Source: Lachnospiraceae bacterium
GTDB lineage: Bacteria; Bacillota; Clostridia; Lachnospirales; Lachnospiraceae
Assembly: GCA_028693165.1 (NCBI GenBank)
Contig: JAQUVX010000006.1
Location: 136,164-178,548, forward strand
DNA: 42,385 bases
Reading direction: 5' to 3'
Part shown: positions 34,131-42,320 of the stretch, piece after piece
How positions within the stretch are numbered: the first letter of the stretch is position 1
Layout: each line of letters begins with the position of its first letter
The notes under the pieces: generated by a model
Told to the model about the DNA's origin: nothing
The model's input: only the letters and a program-made list of their open reading frames with translations
The model's database searches: none
Made by a program: the position numbers and the translations under genes

Positions 34131-34361
34131 TTATGCAGCGATATATTTCTCGATATCCTGGCACAGGGCATCACACTCTTCACTGTAAACAATCAGATTC
34201 ACAACTTGATTGAATCCAAGATTCATGATTCCAAGCAAAGATTTTGCATCTACCACAATGCTGCCGCGGCTCAAATCCATGTCATACGGATATTTCTCTA
34301 CTCGGCTTACAAAATCCAGCACTTCCGACGGGTTCTTAAATGTTACGTTTACTTCGTTCAT
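34131..34361 (-). CDS. HPr-fold protein lacking the catalytic histidine
   Basis: A 76-residue protein with HPr length and pattern: VTFKN, a helix DFVSRVEKYPYDMDL, then SIVVDAKSLLGIMNLGF (the AKSIMGVM-type regulatory Ser segment), and a final helix CDALCQDIEKYI. The usual GLHARPA active-site loop is replaced by NPSEVLDFV, so His15 is absent and the protein cannot accept phosphate from PTS enzyme I. The regulatory-site-like Ser in KSLLG is kept. ATG 34361 has AAGGAGG 9 nt upstream. It could be a regulatory HPr paralogue or a domesticated fold. Confidence 0.8.
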   Translation of the reverse strand: MNEVNVTFKNPSEVLDFVSRVEKYPYDMDLSRGSIVVDAKSLLGIMNLGFNQVVNLIVYSEECDALCQDIEKYIAA

Positions 34362-34522
34362 CGTATAATCCTCCTTAAATTTTTGTATGTTGTCAAGATA
34401 TTTCTGTTATGCCGTTTCACTTCCAGTAGTTTTTCTGTTCTCCTTATTCTAACATCCCCATACAAAAAACAAAGGGGAAATTTTTCAAAAAGGAGTAACT
34501 ATTTAAGGTGCCTTGTCGATTT

Positions 34523-36064
34523 TTATCGATTTTGCTTGCGAAATTCCGCCGGAAGCATCCCAACTTCCTCCTTAAATACCTTGCTCATATACTTGGGATC
34601 TGAATATCCGACCATATCCGCAATCTGGTTCAGCTTCAGTTCCGAGTGCAGCAAAAGCTCCTTGACCCGGTCAATACGGTATCTGCGCACCGTCTCCGTG
34701 AACGTGGACCCCGTCTCCTTTTTAAACTGCGCGCTGAGATATTCCTCCGAAATACAGAGGCGCTGCGCCAGCTCCTCCAGTGTGATCCCCTGATTATAAT
34801 ATTCTCCGATGATGGCTCTTGCCTTATTAACCAGCGAACTCGTCGTCGGTTCCTCTTTCCTTCCCTTGTCCAGAAAAATCAGTCCGTGAACTCTCATAAA
34901 AATATTCCAGATTTCATCCCAGGTCACCGCCTGACTGATCTCGCCCACGATAAGTCTGGCCGAAGTATCCGACGATATGCGCTCCAGGCTCTTCGCCAGC
35001 GACAACAGCGACAGGCAAAAACGAATGCAGGCCTCCCGAATCTCATCCGGATCATACCCGGCACCGACACAGGATTTGGAAAAATGACAAAATAACCGGT
35101 AAAACTCCACACTCGCCTGCCCGGTAACCGCTTTCTTCATTCCAGTCTCGATCTCCATGGGATATTTCAGAGGCACGACAACCGTATTCTGGATTTTCTC
35201 ATGGCTGATGAGTGTTCCCGGTTCAAAACTCAGGTTCCACTTCTGTTCTTTCTGCATGGAGGCAAACGTCTCCGCCAGTTCTTTCAGCCCCTGGCACTCT
35301 CCCCAGCTGACTACCGGCGCACGATTTAAGCCCCGGCACAATGCTGGCAGCACCGCCGCCTGGCTCCGCTTCTGGATCTTTTCCACATCTCCCATATGAT
35401 ACAGGATCACCGTGACCATCTGGTAGCGCACCGACATGATCAGACAGTGCTCATAATCGCTGGCCTTCCCCGTATAAGACTCAATAATCTCTCTGACCTT
35501 CTCAGACTCTGCCTCGTACCGGTCACCGAGCCAAATGGCAAACATACCCAGCGGCTCCTGCACATCCAATCCATACCGTTCTCTGGTAATCCGCTTCAGC
35601 TCCTCGTCAATGGGGAGCTCTGCCAGAATACATCCGCGAAAAATCTGCTCCAGCGACAGTAATCGTTCCTGTAGCTTCTCCTGTCCCTTTTCTTCTTCCA
35701 GCTCTGCCTGAATATTCCTCAACGTTTCCCGCAGCTCCGGGATCTTAATCGGTTTTAACAGATAATTTTCAATATTCAGCTCAATCGCCCGCTTGGCGTA
35801 ACTGAAATCCGAATAGGCCGTCAGCACAATCACCCGGCTCAAGATCCCCTTCTCACGCAGCTTGCCGAGCATGGTCAGACCATCCATCTCCGGCATCTGA
35901 ATATCCATGATCACCACATCCGGTCTCGTGCGCTCAATCAGCTCCAGCCCCTCCTGGCCGTTGGCCGCCGTCCCCAGCACCATATACCCCGGCTCCAGCT
36001 TTGGAAGGATGTTACAAAGCCCATTTCGGATCGAGTTTTCATCTTCAACTATTACGATTTTCAT
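34523..36064 (-). CDS. Response regulator with AraC-type DNA-binding domain (YesN family)
   Basis: A 513-residue regulator. The receiver domain is at 1-120, with phospho-acceptor Asp in DVVIMDIQMPEMDG, Thr in VIVLTAYSDF and Lys in YLLKPIK. A middle region of about 280 residues of unclear function follows. The C-terminal AraC helix-turn-helix pair is ITLEELAQRLCISEEYLSAQFKKETGSTFTETVRRYRIDRVKELL and LNQIADMVGYSDPKYMSKVFKEEVGMLPAEFRKQ. I chose ATG 36064 (MKIVIVED), after GGAGAGG. It overlaps the kinase gene by 20 bp. It would activate target genes, probably carbohydrate uptake, when phosphorylated. Confidence 0.93.
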   Translation of the reverse strand: MKIVIVEDENSIRNGLCNILPKLEPGYMVLGTAANGQEGLELIERTRPDVVIMDIQMPEMDGLTMLGKLREKGILSRVIVLTAYSDFSYAKRAIELNIENYLLKPIKIPELRETLRNIQAELEEEKGQEKLQERLLSLEQIFRGCILAELPIDEELKRITRERYGLDVQEPLGMFAIWLGDRYEAESEKVREIIESYTGKASDYEHCLIMSVRYQMVTVILYHMGDVEKIQKRSQAAVLPALCRGLNRAPVVSWGECQGLKELAETFASMQKEQKWNLSFEPGTLISHEKIQNTVVVPLKYPMEIETGMKKAVTGQASVEFYRLFCHFSKSCVGAGYDPDEIREACIRFCLSLLSLAKSLERISSDTSARLIVGEISQAVTWDEIWNIFMRVHGLIFLDKGRKEEPTTSSLVNKARAIIGEYYNQGITLEELAQRLCISEEYLSAQFKKETGSTFTETVRRYRIDRVKELLLHSELKLNQIADMVGYSDPKYMSKVFKEEVGMLPAEFRKQNR

Positions 36065-37757
36065 CCTTCTCATCCTCTCCACAAATTGCTTTTACAAACA
36101 AATGTACCGTCGTTCCTGCCCCCACCCGGCTTTCATAATAAACCGCCGCCTCATCTCCATAGTACAGCTTCAGGCGCTTTCGAACATTGGCAAGTCCCAC
36201 ATGCCCCTTCATCTCCCGCTTGCTGTCATTGAGCTGGCGCAAAACATCCTCCGGAATCCCTTTTCCGTTATCCCGGATGATGATATGAATCTGCTTTTCA
36301 ATCAGCCTCATGCCAATCTCCAGACGGCAGGCCTCCGTTTTCCGGTAAAAAGCATGCTTGATCGCATTTTCAATAAACGGCTGCAATAAAAGCTTATGCA
36401 GGCGATATTTTTTAATCTCCTCCGGAACATCCGTCAGCATCTCCAGCGGCTGTTCCAGCTTCTCCTTCTGCAGCATGACATACTGACTCAGCCAATACAA
36501 TTCCTGGCCGACTGACACCGTCTCTCCGGGATTTCGAATCGAATAACGCAGGATATCCGCCAGCGCACCGACCATACCGCTGATCTCGTACTCCTCCTGC
36601 TCGATTGCCTTCCAGTTGATCGTGTCCAGTGTATTATACAGAAAATGCGGGTCGATCTGCGCTTCCATGGCGGACAATTCCGCATTTTTCTGCTCCACCA
36701 GTGACTGTCTGAGCTGATCCATCAGCAGACCGATCTTCTGCACCATGGTATTAAAACCATCCACAATCTGCACAATCTCGCGCGGAAGATATGGCATATA
36801 GTCCACTTTTACAGAAAAATCTCCACGCTGCACCTGTTCCATCGCTCCAACCAGCTGATTGACCTGGCGCAGGCTGGGACCGGTTACCATGATCAGCAAT
36901 ACAATCACAAACAAAAGGCTTCCCACGGTGCTGAACAGCTCCAATGTCATCCTGCTGGTCATCGCCTGATTATACTCGCGCATCGAATAATAATTATATA
37001 ACGTCCAGCCGGTCATTACATTCTGAAGCGCCAGCGTTTTTCTTCCCCGTGCATCCATCTCTGAGATGTGTTTTCCAATCACGGAATCGTCCTTGGCTGC
37101 AACGATTACATCTCCGTCACACAGATAGAACACAGAATCCGCCTTCGTCTGGATGACATTCCACAACGTTTTCTTATTGATACTGATGATAACGGTACCG
37201 ATTTCCTTGCGTATATTCTGATAATCAACAAAACGCCGTGCGATCTGAATCAGATGCATGCGGTCGTCTCCGCTGTTAACCGCGGATCCATCCTGATACA
37301 CAACCCCCTGCTTTACCTTCGGCACCGAAACGGAATCCGCCCAGGTCGTAATCACAAAGGAGGCCGCATTCCGATCATAGAAAAATATTTTTCCCTCCCG
37401 GGTAACCAGCGTAATGCCCTCGATCCCTTCGTTTCGGTTGCAGATATGGCTCAGTTCCCGCCTCAGGCGGTTGCTGTTGACTTCCAGCACATCCTCCTTC
37501 TCATTGATCAGCTCCACCAGGTCAATCATGTCATCATCCGTGCAGAAATCATACAGAACCGTGCCGTACTTATCCATGACCATATCGAAGAGCTGGTTTG
37601 TCGACACCAGCTCCTCCCGCATATCATTTTCCATGTTCTGATAAAGCAGCTTCCAGATTCTTACCTGCGTCAACGCAGAAAGAAGCATCAGGGGCACCAC
37701 CAGAAATACAACGGCCAGACCAATCAGCGACTGGCGCAGGGTCCTACTTTCCTTCAT
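36045..37757 (-). CDS. LytS/YesM-type sensor histidine kinase
   Basis: A 570-residue membrane kinase. TM1 is at about 10-32. An extracellular sensor of about 230 residues (dCache-like) follows, then TM2 near 275-297 and a HAMP (RQVNQLVGAMEQVQRGDFSVKV). The His_kinase domain has phospho-acceptor His in IDPHFLYNTLDTINW. The ATPase domain shows LQPFIENAIKHAF and RDNGKGIPEDVLRQL. I chose ATG 37757 (MKESRTLRQ), 7 nt after GGGAGG. It overlaps the binding-protein gene by 14 bp and the regulator gene by 20 bp, so the three are translationally coupled. It phosphorylates the YesN-type regulator. Confidence 0.93.
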   Translation of the reverse strand: MKESRTLRQSLIGLAVVFLVVPLMLLSALTQVRIWKLLYQNMENDMREELVSTNQLFDMVMDKYGTVLYDFCTDDDMIDLVELINEKEDVLEVNSNRLRRELSHICNRNEGIEGITLVTREGKIFFYDRNAASFVITTWADSVSVPKVKQGVVYQDGSAVNSGDDRMHLIQIARRFVDYQNIRKEIGTVIISINKKTLWNVIQTKADSVFYLCDGDVIVAAKDDSVIGKHISEMDARGRKTLALQNVMTGWTLYNYYSMREYNQAMTSRMTLELFSTVGSLLFVIVLLIMVTGPSLRQVNQLVGAMEQVQRGDFSVKVDYMPYLPREIVQIVDGFNTMVQKIGLLMDQLRQSLVEQKNAELSAMEAQIDPHFLYNTLDTINWKAIEQEEYEISGMVGALADILRYSIRNPGETVSVGQELYWLSQYVMLQKEKLEQPLEMLTDVPEEIKKYRLHKLLLQPFIENAIKHAFYRKTEACRLEIGMRLIEKQIHIIIRDNGKGIPEDVLRQLNDSKREMKGHVGLANVRKRLKLYYGDEAAVYYESRVGAGTTVHLFVKAICGEDEKDENRNS

Positions 37758-38991
37758 CGTATTCCTCCCGGATCTTCCTGATTTTTTCATCGAGTTTCTC
37801 CAGCGCATCCGGTTCATCCTCCTGAAGAATCACCTGATTGATCACATCTGCAACCGCCATCGATACCGCCGGCCAATACGGCGTAAATTCCCGCATCTGG
37901 GCCGACTGGAGGTAGTCCAGATACTTTCTCTGTTCCGGATGCTGCCCCACCTGCCACTCCAGCAGATCCTCTCGCGGCGCAAGGTATCCAAGCGCATCCA
38001 AATAACCTTTGATCTGCTCGGGTTCTGCCATAAAACGCACAAACTCCTTTGCCTCCCCCTGCTGATCCGAACTCATGACTGTCAAAACCTCTCCGCCAAG
38101 AACTGTGACCGGATGCTCTCCCATGGGAAGTGCAGCAACCTCAAACTGAAGCTCCGGATTGTCCTGTTTGATTTTCGACTCCTGACCAGAGTTAATAAAC
38201 ATCATGGCCAGATTTCCCTTGGTGAATTCCTTCATGATATCAGAAATCGTCATATTGATGGTGCTGTGACTCATAGATCCGTCCCTGGAAAGCTGACGGA
38301 GAAAGTCAAAGGACTGTTTCGCTCCCTCTGTATTGATTGCATCGAGACTTCCTCCGGATGCCCATAAGATCGGCAAAAAACAAAAAGTGCTCTCCTCACT
38401 TTGCAGCGAAGGGAACGCACATCCATACACGGTATCCGATGTGGTCTGATGTGCCACATCGACAAATTCTCTTAAATTGGTCGGCGGTTTCACATGGTTC
38501 CGCTCCAATATATCGGTATTGTAATAAAAGGCCAGAAAATTAACTCCCATCGGAAGCCCGATAATACTCCCATCCGCCTGTCGACAGGAGGTCATCGCCT
38601 GATCCAGATACTTCTGCTCATCCATACAGGAGGATACATCCGTAAGGCGTTTCATATGGTTATAATACTGTACATCGGAGGAGTCCACGATCGCCAGATC
38701 CGGCATGTTTCCATCCGCGATCGCCAGCGCCAATGTCTTTTTGAAATCCTCATCCGGGACGCATGTTGCCACAATCTCCACGTCGCTGTGCGTATTGTTG
38801 AATTTGCTGATCATCGCAAGCAGCGTCTGTCTCACCACCGGTGCATCCCAATAATACCAGAGATCAAGCGTCGCCTTCACCGGCTCCGGCTCCTCCTCCA
38901 CACGCGCACACGCTGTCAGGCACAGCAGGAATGCCAAAATGCCTGCAGCGCAGCCTGTGAACCTACTGATTCGTTTCCCGCATCTTTTCAT
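37744..38991 (-). CDS. Extracellular solute-binding lipoprotein (family 1), linked to the two-component system
   Basis: A lipoprotein of about 415 residues with lipobox LCLTAC (Cys near 29). Family-1 binding-protein motifs include ATLDLWYYWDAPVVRQTLLAMISKFNNTHSDVEIV, GNMPDLAIVDSSDV, GLPMGVNFLAFYYNTDILE and KGNLAMMFINSGQE. Family 1 usually binds sugars. No permease or ATPase gene lies nearby. Instead the gene overlaps a histidine kinase gene (14 bp) and the end of the DUF3783 gene (29 bp). I chose ATG 38991 (MKRCGKR), but ATG 39012 is possible since neither has a strong site. It may present ligand to the kinase as a co-sensor. Confidence 0.85.
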   Translation of the reverse strand: MKRCGKRISRFTGCAAGILAFLLCLTACARVEEEPEPVKATLDLWYYWDAPVVRQTLLAMISKFNNTHSDVEIVATCVPDEDFKKTLALAIADGNMPDLAIVDSSDVQYYNHMKRLTDVSSCMDEQKYLDQAMTSCRQADGSIIGLPMGVNFLAFYYNTDILERNHVKPPTNLREFVDVAHQTTSDTVYGCAFPSLQSEESTFCFLPILWASGGSLDAINTEGAKQSFDFLRQLSRDGSMSHSTINMTISDIMKEFTKGNLAMMFINSGQESKIKQDNPELQFEVAALPMGEHPVTVLGGEVLTVMSSDQQGEAKEFVRFMAEPEQIKGYLDALGYLAPREDLLEWQVGQHPEQRKYLDYLQSAQMREFTPYWPAVSMAVADVINQVILQEDEPDALEKLDEKIRKIREEYDEGK

Positions 38992-39382
38992 GTTCTTCTT
39001 TGATTTCCTCATATAAATGATGAAAGGTCCAGCCAATATTGCTGTCCGTCACGATTGCCTTTAAATTGATTTTCGGAACTCCGGCCCTGCGCAGATTCAA
39101 AAGCAGCTCGTCCATCCGGCTGCCGGAAAACTGGTGCATAACCAGCATCTCCTCCGTAATCTCCGTAAGCCCCATAATCTCCGTCGTCTGCTCCGATGCC
39201 GGGTCAGAATCATATCCTTCCAGCCCCAGAAGGCTTCCGATCGTCTCCCCTGCCTGTTCCGGTGCCACGTTCCTGATACGGATTCCCATCTGCACCAGAA
39301 CCCCTTTTAACTTCATCACATGAGCCGCCGGCTCCGGCGTAAAATAGAGCACCGTCTCACGCACTTTATTTCGTTTGATCAT
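38963..39382 (-). CDS. DUF3783-family protein
   Basis: A 139-residue soluble protein. The pattern VLYFTPEPAAHVMKLKGVLVQMGIRIRNVAPEQAGETIGSLLGLEGY is the DUF3783 N-terminal unit. The second part, MLVMHQFSGSRMDELLLNLRRAGVPKINLKAIVTDSNIGWTFHHLYEEIKEEH, is its usual continuation. The function is unknown. ATG 39382 (MIKRNKV) follows GGAGG, while the longer frame to 39472 crosses the promoter-like TATAAT at 39432-39437. It is the first gene of the overlapping SBP-kinase-regulator group, which ties this DUF to the signalling system by position only. Confidence 0.8.
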   Translation of the reverse strand: MIKRNKVRETVLYFTPEPAAHVMKLKGVLVQMGIRIRNVAPEQAGETIGSLLGLEGYDSDPASEQTTEIMGLTEITEEMLVMHQFSGSRMDELLLNLRRAGVPKINLKAIVTDSNIGWTFHHLYEEIKEEHEKMRETNQ

Positions 39383-39431
39383 AATTGTTCTTCCTCCAAG
39401 TTTCGTCTGGCACAGGGTGTAAATCCTCTTT

Positions 39432-39437
39432 ATTATA
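39432..39437 (-). promoter_or_regulatory. TATAAT -10 element before the DUF3783-SBP-kinase-regulator operon
   Basis: A perfect TATAAT on the minus strand about 50 nt upstream of the DUF3783 ATG. The matching -35 is poor (TGGAAT-like). Confidence 0.4.
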
Positions 39438-39493
39438 CACCTTGCAGAATATGAATTCCATCTAAACTGCAATTGATTGCCCGAATTTCTGCA

Positions 39494-40762
39494 TTATTTT
39501 GTGCGTTTCCCGCATATTCTGCAAAGGAAATCAATCCCCGCATTGATCACGGTATCCATCACCAGAACTACCGTATTGTCAAACAGAATCGCAAACAGCG
39601 TCCCCAGTATCAGCGTCAGTACCGCAGGAAGCAGAATCCCGCCAAGACTCATTTGCTTCTCCACCACTTCAAACAGGATAAACCAGTGCATCAGCAGAAT
39701 CGAAAAGCTGTATTTGCTCAGCACAGACAGCAGCTTTGACCCTTTTGCGAACAGATCATCTTTATGCTTTCGGAAGAACATAAAGATGGACGCCGTCAGC
39801 AGCACCATGGGGAGTGCATTGTTGTAAATCAGCTCATCATAATGATCCAGCGTCACTACCGCATAAATCATGAAAAGCGCCGCACAGCCCCCGCCGACCA
39901 TGATCAGCCGGTAATGCCTTACGGCCGCTTTCGTCGTGCAGTAATAGCCCAGGATAATCAGCGATTCCCAGGATGCCAGAAACGTACTGGACACAAAGTT
40001 AAACCCCAGCATCGGCCCATAGACGTAAACGGCATGGAGTACCAGAACGGCAATCGCCAGCCCGTCTAACATCCGATCCGTCATGGCCTGCAGTCCCAGC
40101 GCCAGCAGCGGCACCGCGAAATAGGTTGTCACGATCACAAACATCAGCCAGAAATGCGGCACCATCCCTGTATCGTTTGCCACAAAATGCCGCACCAGAT
40201 CAATCCAGTTGGCAGGCATGAAATAACTCACACCGTGCGCATTGTACGCATAAAACAGATAATAGGCGAAGCACGGAATCAGGACCCGCAGCAGACGTCT
40301 GCGGTAAAAGGTCAGGACCGAACCATTCCATTTCTCCGGTTTCATATTCATGATAATCGCGCCGCTGATCATGAGGAACAGCAGATTGCAGCTTAAGCAG
40401 AAGCTGTTCACCACAGCAATCACGGTTCTGGCTGTAGAGGGTTCCGTCATCTCTTCCATCACAGAGGACAGCACATGCACCAGAATGACCAGAACGGCCG
40501 CAAGCACTCTCAAATAATCCAGATAGAAAATCCGCCCCGGTCTTTTCGTGTCCCCCAGGATCACCTGCCCCCAATATCCATCCGTTTGTTCTGCTCTTTT
40601 TTTGTGTATCACCATCGTAGCTGTCACCAACAGATACATGCATATGAACGTTCTTAAATTGAACTGAAATCTGGACAGACCATCTCTCATTTCAAAAAGA
40701 ATATAAACAAGAATCGGCACCATTGCCAGACTCATTCTCCATCGCATCTTCTTCATTTTCAT
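39494..40762 (-). CDS. Acyltransferase-3 family membrane protein
   Basis: A 422-residue polytopic protein with about ten membrane helices. The family-3 acyltransferase signature is seen in FYLDYLRVLAAVLVILVHVLS, with Arg and His in the first helix, followed by FLMISGAIIM. Further landmarks are FYRRRLLRVLIPCFAYYLFYA and HFWLMFVIVTTYFAVPLL. Members transfer acyl groups to sugars, lipids or peptidoglycan at the membrane outer face. The acceptor is unknown. ATG 40762 has AAAGGA 5 nt upstream. It is upstream of the DUF3783 operon by 111 nt with a promoter-like element between, so it is probably a separate unit. Confidence 0.88.
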   Translation of the reverse strand: MKMKKMRWRMSLAMVPILVYILFEMRDGLSRFQFNLRTFICMYLLVTATMVIHKKRAEQTDGYWGQVILGDTKRPGRIFYLDYLRVLAAVLVILVHVLSSVMEEMTEPSTARTVIAVVNSFCLSCNLLFLMISGAIIMNMKPEKWNGSVLTFYRRRLLRVLIPCFAYYLFYAYNAHGVSYFMPANWIDLVRHFVANDTGMVPHFWLMFVIVTTYFAVPLLALGLQAMTDRMLDGLAIAVLVLHAVYVYGPMLGFNFVSSTFLASWESLIILGYYCTTKAAVRHYRLIMVGGGCAALFMIYAVVTLDHYDELIYNNALPMVLLTASIFMFFRKHKDDLFAKGSKLLSVLSKYSFSILLMHWFILFEVVEKQMSLGGILLPAVLTLILGTLFAILFDNTVVLVMDTVINAGIDFLCRICGKRTK

Positions 40763-40825
40763 ATTGTTCCTTTATTTTCTGATTTGTTCCTATCATAATA
40801 CAACTTGGCCCCCGCCTGCAACCGA

Positions 40826-40847
40826 TATTTGCGTTGGTATTTGCGTT
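40826..40847. repeat. Direct repeat TATTTGCGTT x2, separated by GG
   Basis: Two perfect 10-bp copies at 12-bp spacing lie in the divergent region between the acyltransferase and bL25 genes, just upstream of the acyltransferase promoter area. This fits an activator or repressor binding on one helix face. Confidence 0.5.
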
Positions 40848-40863
40848 CTTCGAAAAACCCATC

Positions 40864-40891
40864 TTGACTTTCTCCTGTTCTATGGTAGAAT
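40864..40891 (+). promoter_or_regulatory. Promoter of the bL25 leader
   Basis: TTGACT (40864-40869) and TAGAAT (40886-40891) are 16 nt apart, with a predicted start near 40898. A small AAAAAGA/TCTTTTT hairpin (40908-40925) opens the leader. Confidence 0.65.
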
Positions 40892-40927
40892 TATAGTAAT
40901 CGAATATAAAAAGAACCGTCTTTTTGG

Positions 40928-40980
40928 GAAGGGCTTTTATTATTATGCATTTGCGTAATATAGAAAGCTCTTCTTTTTTT
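40928..40980 (+). terminator. Intrinsic terminator inside the bL25 leader (attenuator)
   Basis: GAAGGGCTTT and AAAGCTCTTC form a 10-bp stem (one G-T). It is extended by inner ATTATGC/GCGTAAT pairing and followed by seven T. It lies downstream of the promoter and 20 nt before the leader ORF, with no room for another promoter between. Read-through is therefore needed for rplY expression. Confidence 0.75.
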
Positions 40981-41000
40981 AACATAAGGAGGTGATTGCC

Positions 41001-41054
41001 ATGGATGTAGCATATTGTGCCATCAGACATTATTTTAAACCAAACGACTCGTAA
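41001..41054 (+). CDS. 17-codon leader ORF upstream of bL25
   Basis: ATG 41001 is preceded by a very strong site, AAGGAGGTGATT, and encodes MDVAYCAIRHYFKPNDS ending in TAA. It stops 19 nt before the bL25 start, which has its own AAGGAGG. Its composition is not strongly biased to one amino acid. The position between an intrinsic terminator and a ribosomal-protein gene suggests a translated leader peptide or a coupling ORF. The product is unlikely to be a conventional protein. I have not seen it described. Confidence 0.5.
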   Translation: MDVAYCAIRHYFKPNDS

Positions 41055-41073
41055 AATAAAAGGAGGTTTTTCT

Positions 41074-41610
41074 ATGTATACGTTAGATGTTGAAAAGCGA
41101 GATTGTACCGCAAAGGCGAAAAAGTTAAGAAGAATGGGAATCATCCCGGGAAGTATCAATGGACGCCATCTTCCTGAGAACCTTTTGATTCAGCTGTCCG
41201 CTGTGGCCGCAAAGAAGTTTTTGAGAGAAAAGGGAAAGGGCGCAGAGCTGACTCTGAATTGTGACGGCGCTTCTTACCATGTTCTGCTGAAGGAAATCAC
41301 CCGTGCTCCGCTCGACGGACAGATTCAGGATTTATCGTTCCAGGTTCTTACAGAAGGTGAAACCTTCAACGGCGCAGCCCAGATCGTCCTGAGAAATGCT
41401 GACAAAATAAATGTTCCGGTTCAAAAACTGGTTCACGAGATCCCGTACCGCGCACTTCCTGCAAACCTGACAGAAATCGTCGAAATCGACCTTTCCAAGC
41501 TCCGCACCGGAGATCGTGTGAAGGTATCCGATCTTTCCATTTCAAAGGTACCGGAGATTGAAGTGCTGCTTGCAGCCGATACACTCGTTCTCAATATCGA
41601 AGGACGCTGA
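41074..41610 (+). CDS. rplY: Large-subunit ribosomal protein bL25 (CTC/TL5 type)
   Basis: A 178-residue protein. The N-terminal 5S-rRNA-binding domain (about 1-90; DCTAKAKKLRRMGIIPGSINGR, HVLLKEITRAPLDGQIQDLSFQVL) and the C-terminal beta domain (100-178; VPVQKLVHEIPYRALPANLTEIVEIDLSKLRTGDRVKVSDLSI) make it the long CTC type of Gram-positives. CTC is a general stress-linked form. I chose ATG 41074, 7 nt after AAGGAGG. It is read through an attenuator-like leader and is followed by a bidirectional terminator. Confidence 0.93.
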   Translation: MYTLDVEKRDCTAKAKKLRRMGIIPGSINGRHLPENLLIQLSAVAAKKFLREKGKGAELTLNCDGASYHVLLKEITRAPLDGQIQDLSFQVLTEGETFNGAAQIVLRNADKINVPVQKLVHEIPYRALPANLTEIVEIDLSKLRTGDRVKVSDLSISKVPEIEVLLAADTLVLNIEGR

Positions 41611-41633
41611 TCATAAAAGCCGAATCAACCACC

Positions 41634-41666
41634 AAAAAAGGAACCTCTCAATGAAGTTCCTTTTTT
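41634..41666. terminator. Bidirectional terminator between bL25 and the tRNA cluster
   Basis: AAAAAAGGAAC-N11-GTTCCTTTTTT reads as stem plus U run in both directions. It serves rplY on plus and the tRNA/rRNA transcript on minus. Confidence 0.92.
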
Positions 41667-41669
41667 GAA

Positions 41670-41755
41670 TGCCGCAGGCCGGAATCGAACCGGCACGGGA
41701 GATTAGTCCCGCAGGATTTTAAGTCCTGTGCGTCTGCCAGTTCCGCCACTGCGGC
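41670..41755 (-). tRNA. tRNA-Leu (anticodon TAA)
   Basis: An 86-nt class II tRNA with acceptor GCCGCAG/CTGCGGC, anticodon loop CTTAAAA and a long variable arm. CCA is not encoded. It is the last gene of the cluster. Confidence 0.95.
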
Positions 41756-41777
41756 ATTTGGCTAACACATAACCAAG

Positions 41778-41850
41778 TGGGACCTATAGGGCTCGAACCT
41801 ATGACCCTCTGCTTGTAAGGCAGATGCTCTCCCAGCTGAGCTAAGATCCC
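41778..41850 (-). tRNA. tRNA-Val (anticodon TAC)
   Basis: 73 nt, with acceptor GGGATCT/AGGTCCC, anticodon loop CTTACAA and T loop TTCGAGC. Confidence 0.95.
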
Positions 41851-41872
41851 TTATTCATGCACTTGATACCAA

Positions 41873-41946
41873 CGACCCGGATGGGACTCGAACCCACGAC
41901 CTCCGCCGTGACAGGGCGGCGCTCTAACCAACTGAGCCACCAGGCC
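41873..41946 (-). tRNA. tRNA-Asp (anticodon GTC)
   Basis: 74 nt, with acceptor GGCCTGG/CCGGGTC (G-T pairs), anticodon loop CTGTCAC and discriminator G as expected for Asp. Confidence 0.95.
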
Positions 41947-41987
41947 AAACTAATATGATGATGCTTTGCAATACAAATACGGTTCAA

Positions 41988-42061
41988 TGGACCTTCGGGG
42001 ACTCGAACCCGGGACCGACCGGTTATGAGCCGGTTGCTCTAACCAACTGAGCTAAAGGTCC
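41988..42061 (-). tRNA. tRNA with CAT anticodon (Met, or Ile2 if the C is modified)
   Basis: 74 nt, with acceptor GGACCTT/AAGGTCC and anticodon loop CTCATAA. It lacks the unpaired first base of an initiator tRNA. Elongator Met and lysidine-modified Ile cannot be told apart by eye. Confidence 0.9.
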
Positions 42062-42081
42062 AAACTCTTAATGTTACTAAA

Positions 42082-42153
42082 TGACCCCAACGAGGTTCGA
42101 ACTCGTGTTACCGCCGTGAAAGGGCGATGTCTTAACCGCTTGACCATGGGGCC
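42082..42153 (-). tRNA. tRNA-Glu (anticodon TTC)
   Basis: 72 nt, with acceptor GGCCCCA/TGGGGTC and anticodon loop CTTTCAC. Confidence 0.95.
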
Positions 42154-42181
42154 GAATCTACTCTGGTCTCCATGGACCGAA

Positions 42182-42254
42182 CTCCCCGAGTAGGACTTGA
42201 ACCTACGACAGCGCGGTTAACAGCCGCGTGCTCTACCGACTGAGCTATCGAGGA
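42182..42254 (-). tRNA. tRNA-Asn (anticodon GTT)
   Basis: 73 nt, with acceptor TCCTCGA/TCGGGGA and anticodon loop CTGTTAA. It is the first tRNA after the 23S gene, about 66 nt away. Confidence 0.95.
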
Positions 42255-42320
42255 TTATTTACATGTACCTTCAAAACCACATACTGAATATCATCCGTTT
42301 TCTGTTACCTAAACCGTCTT

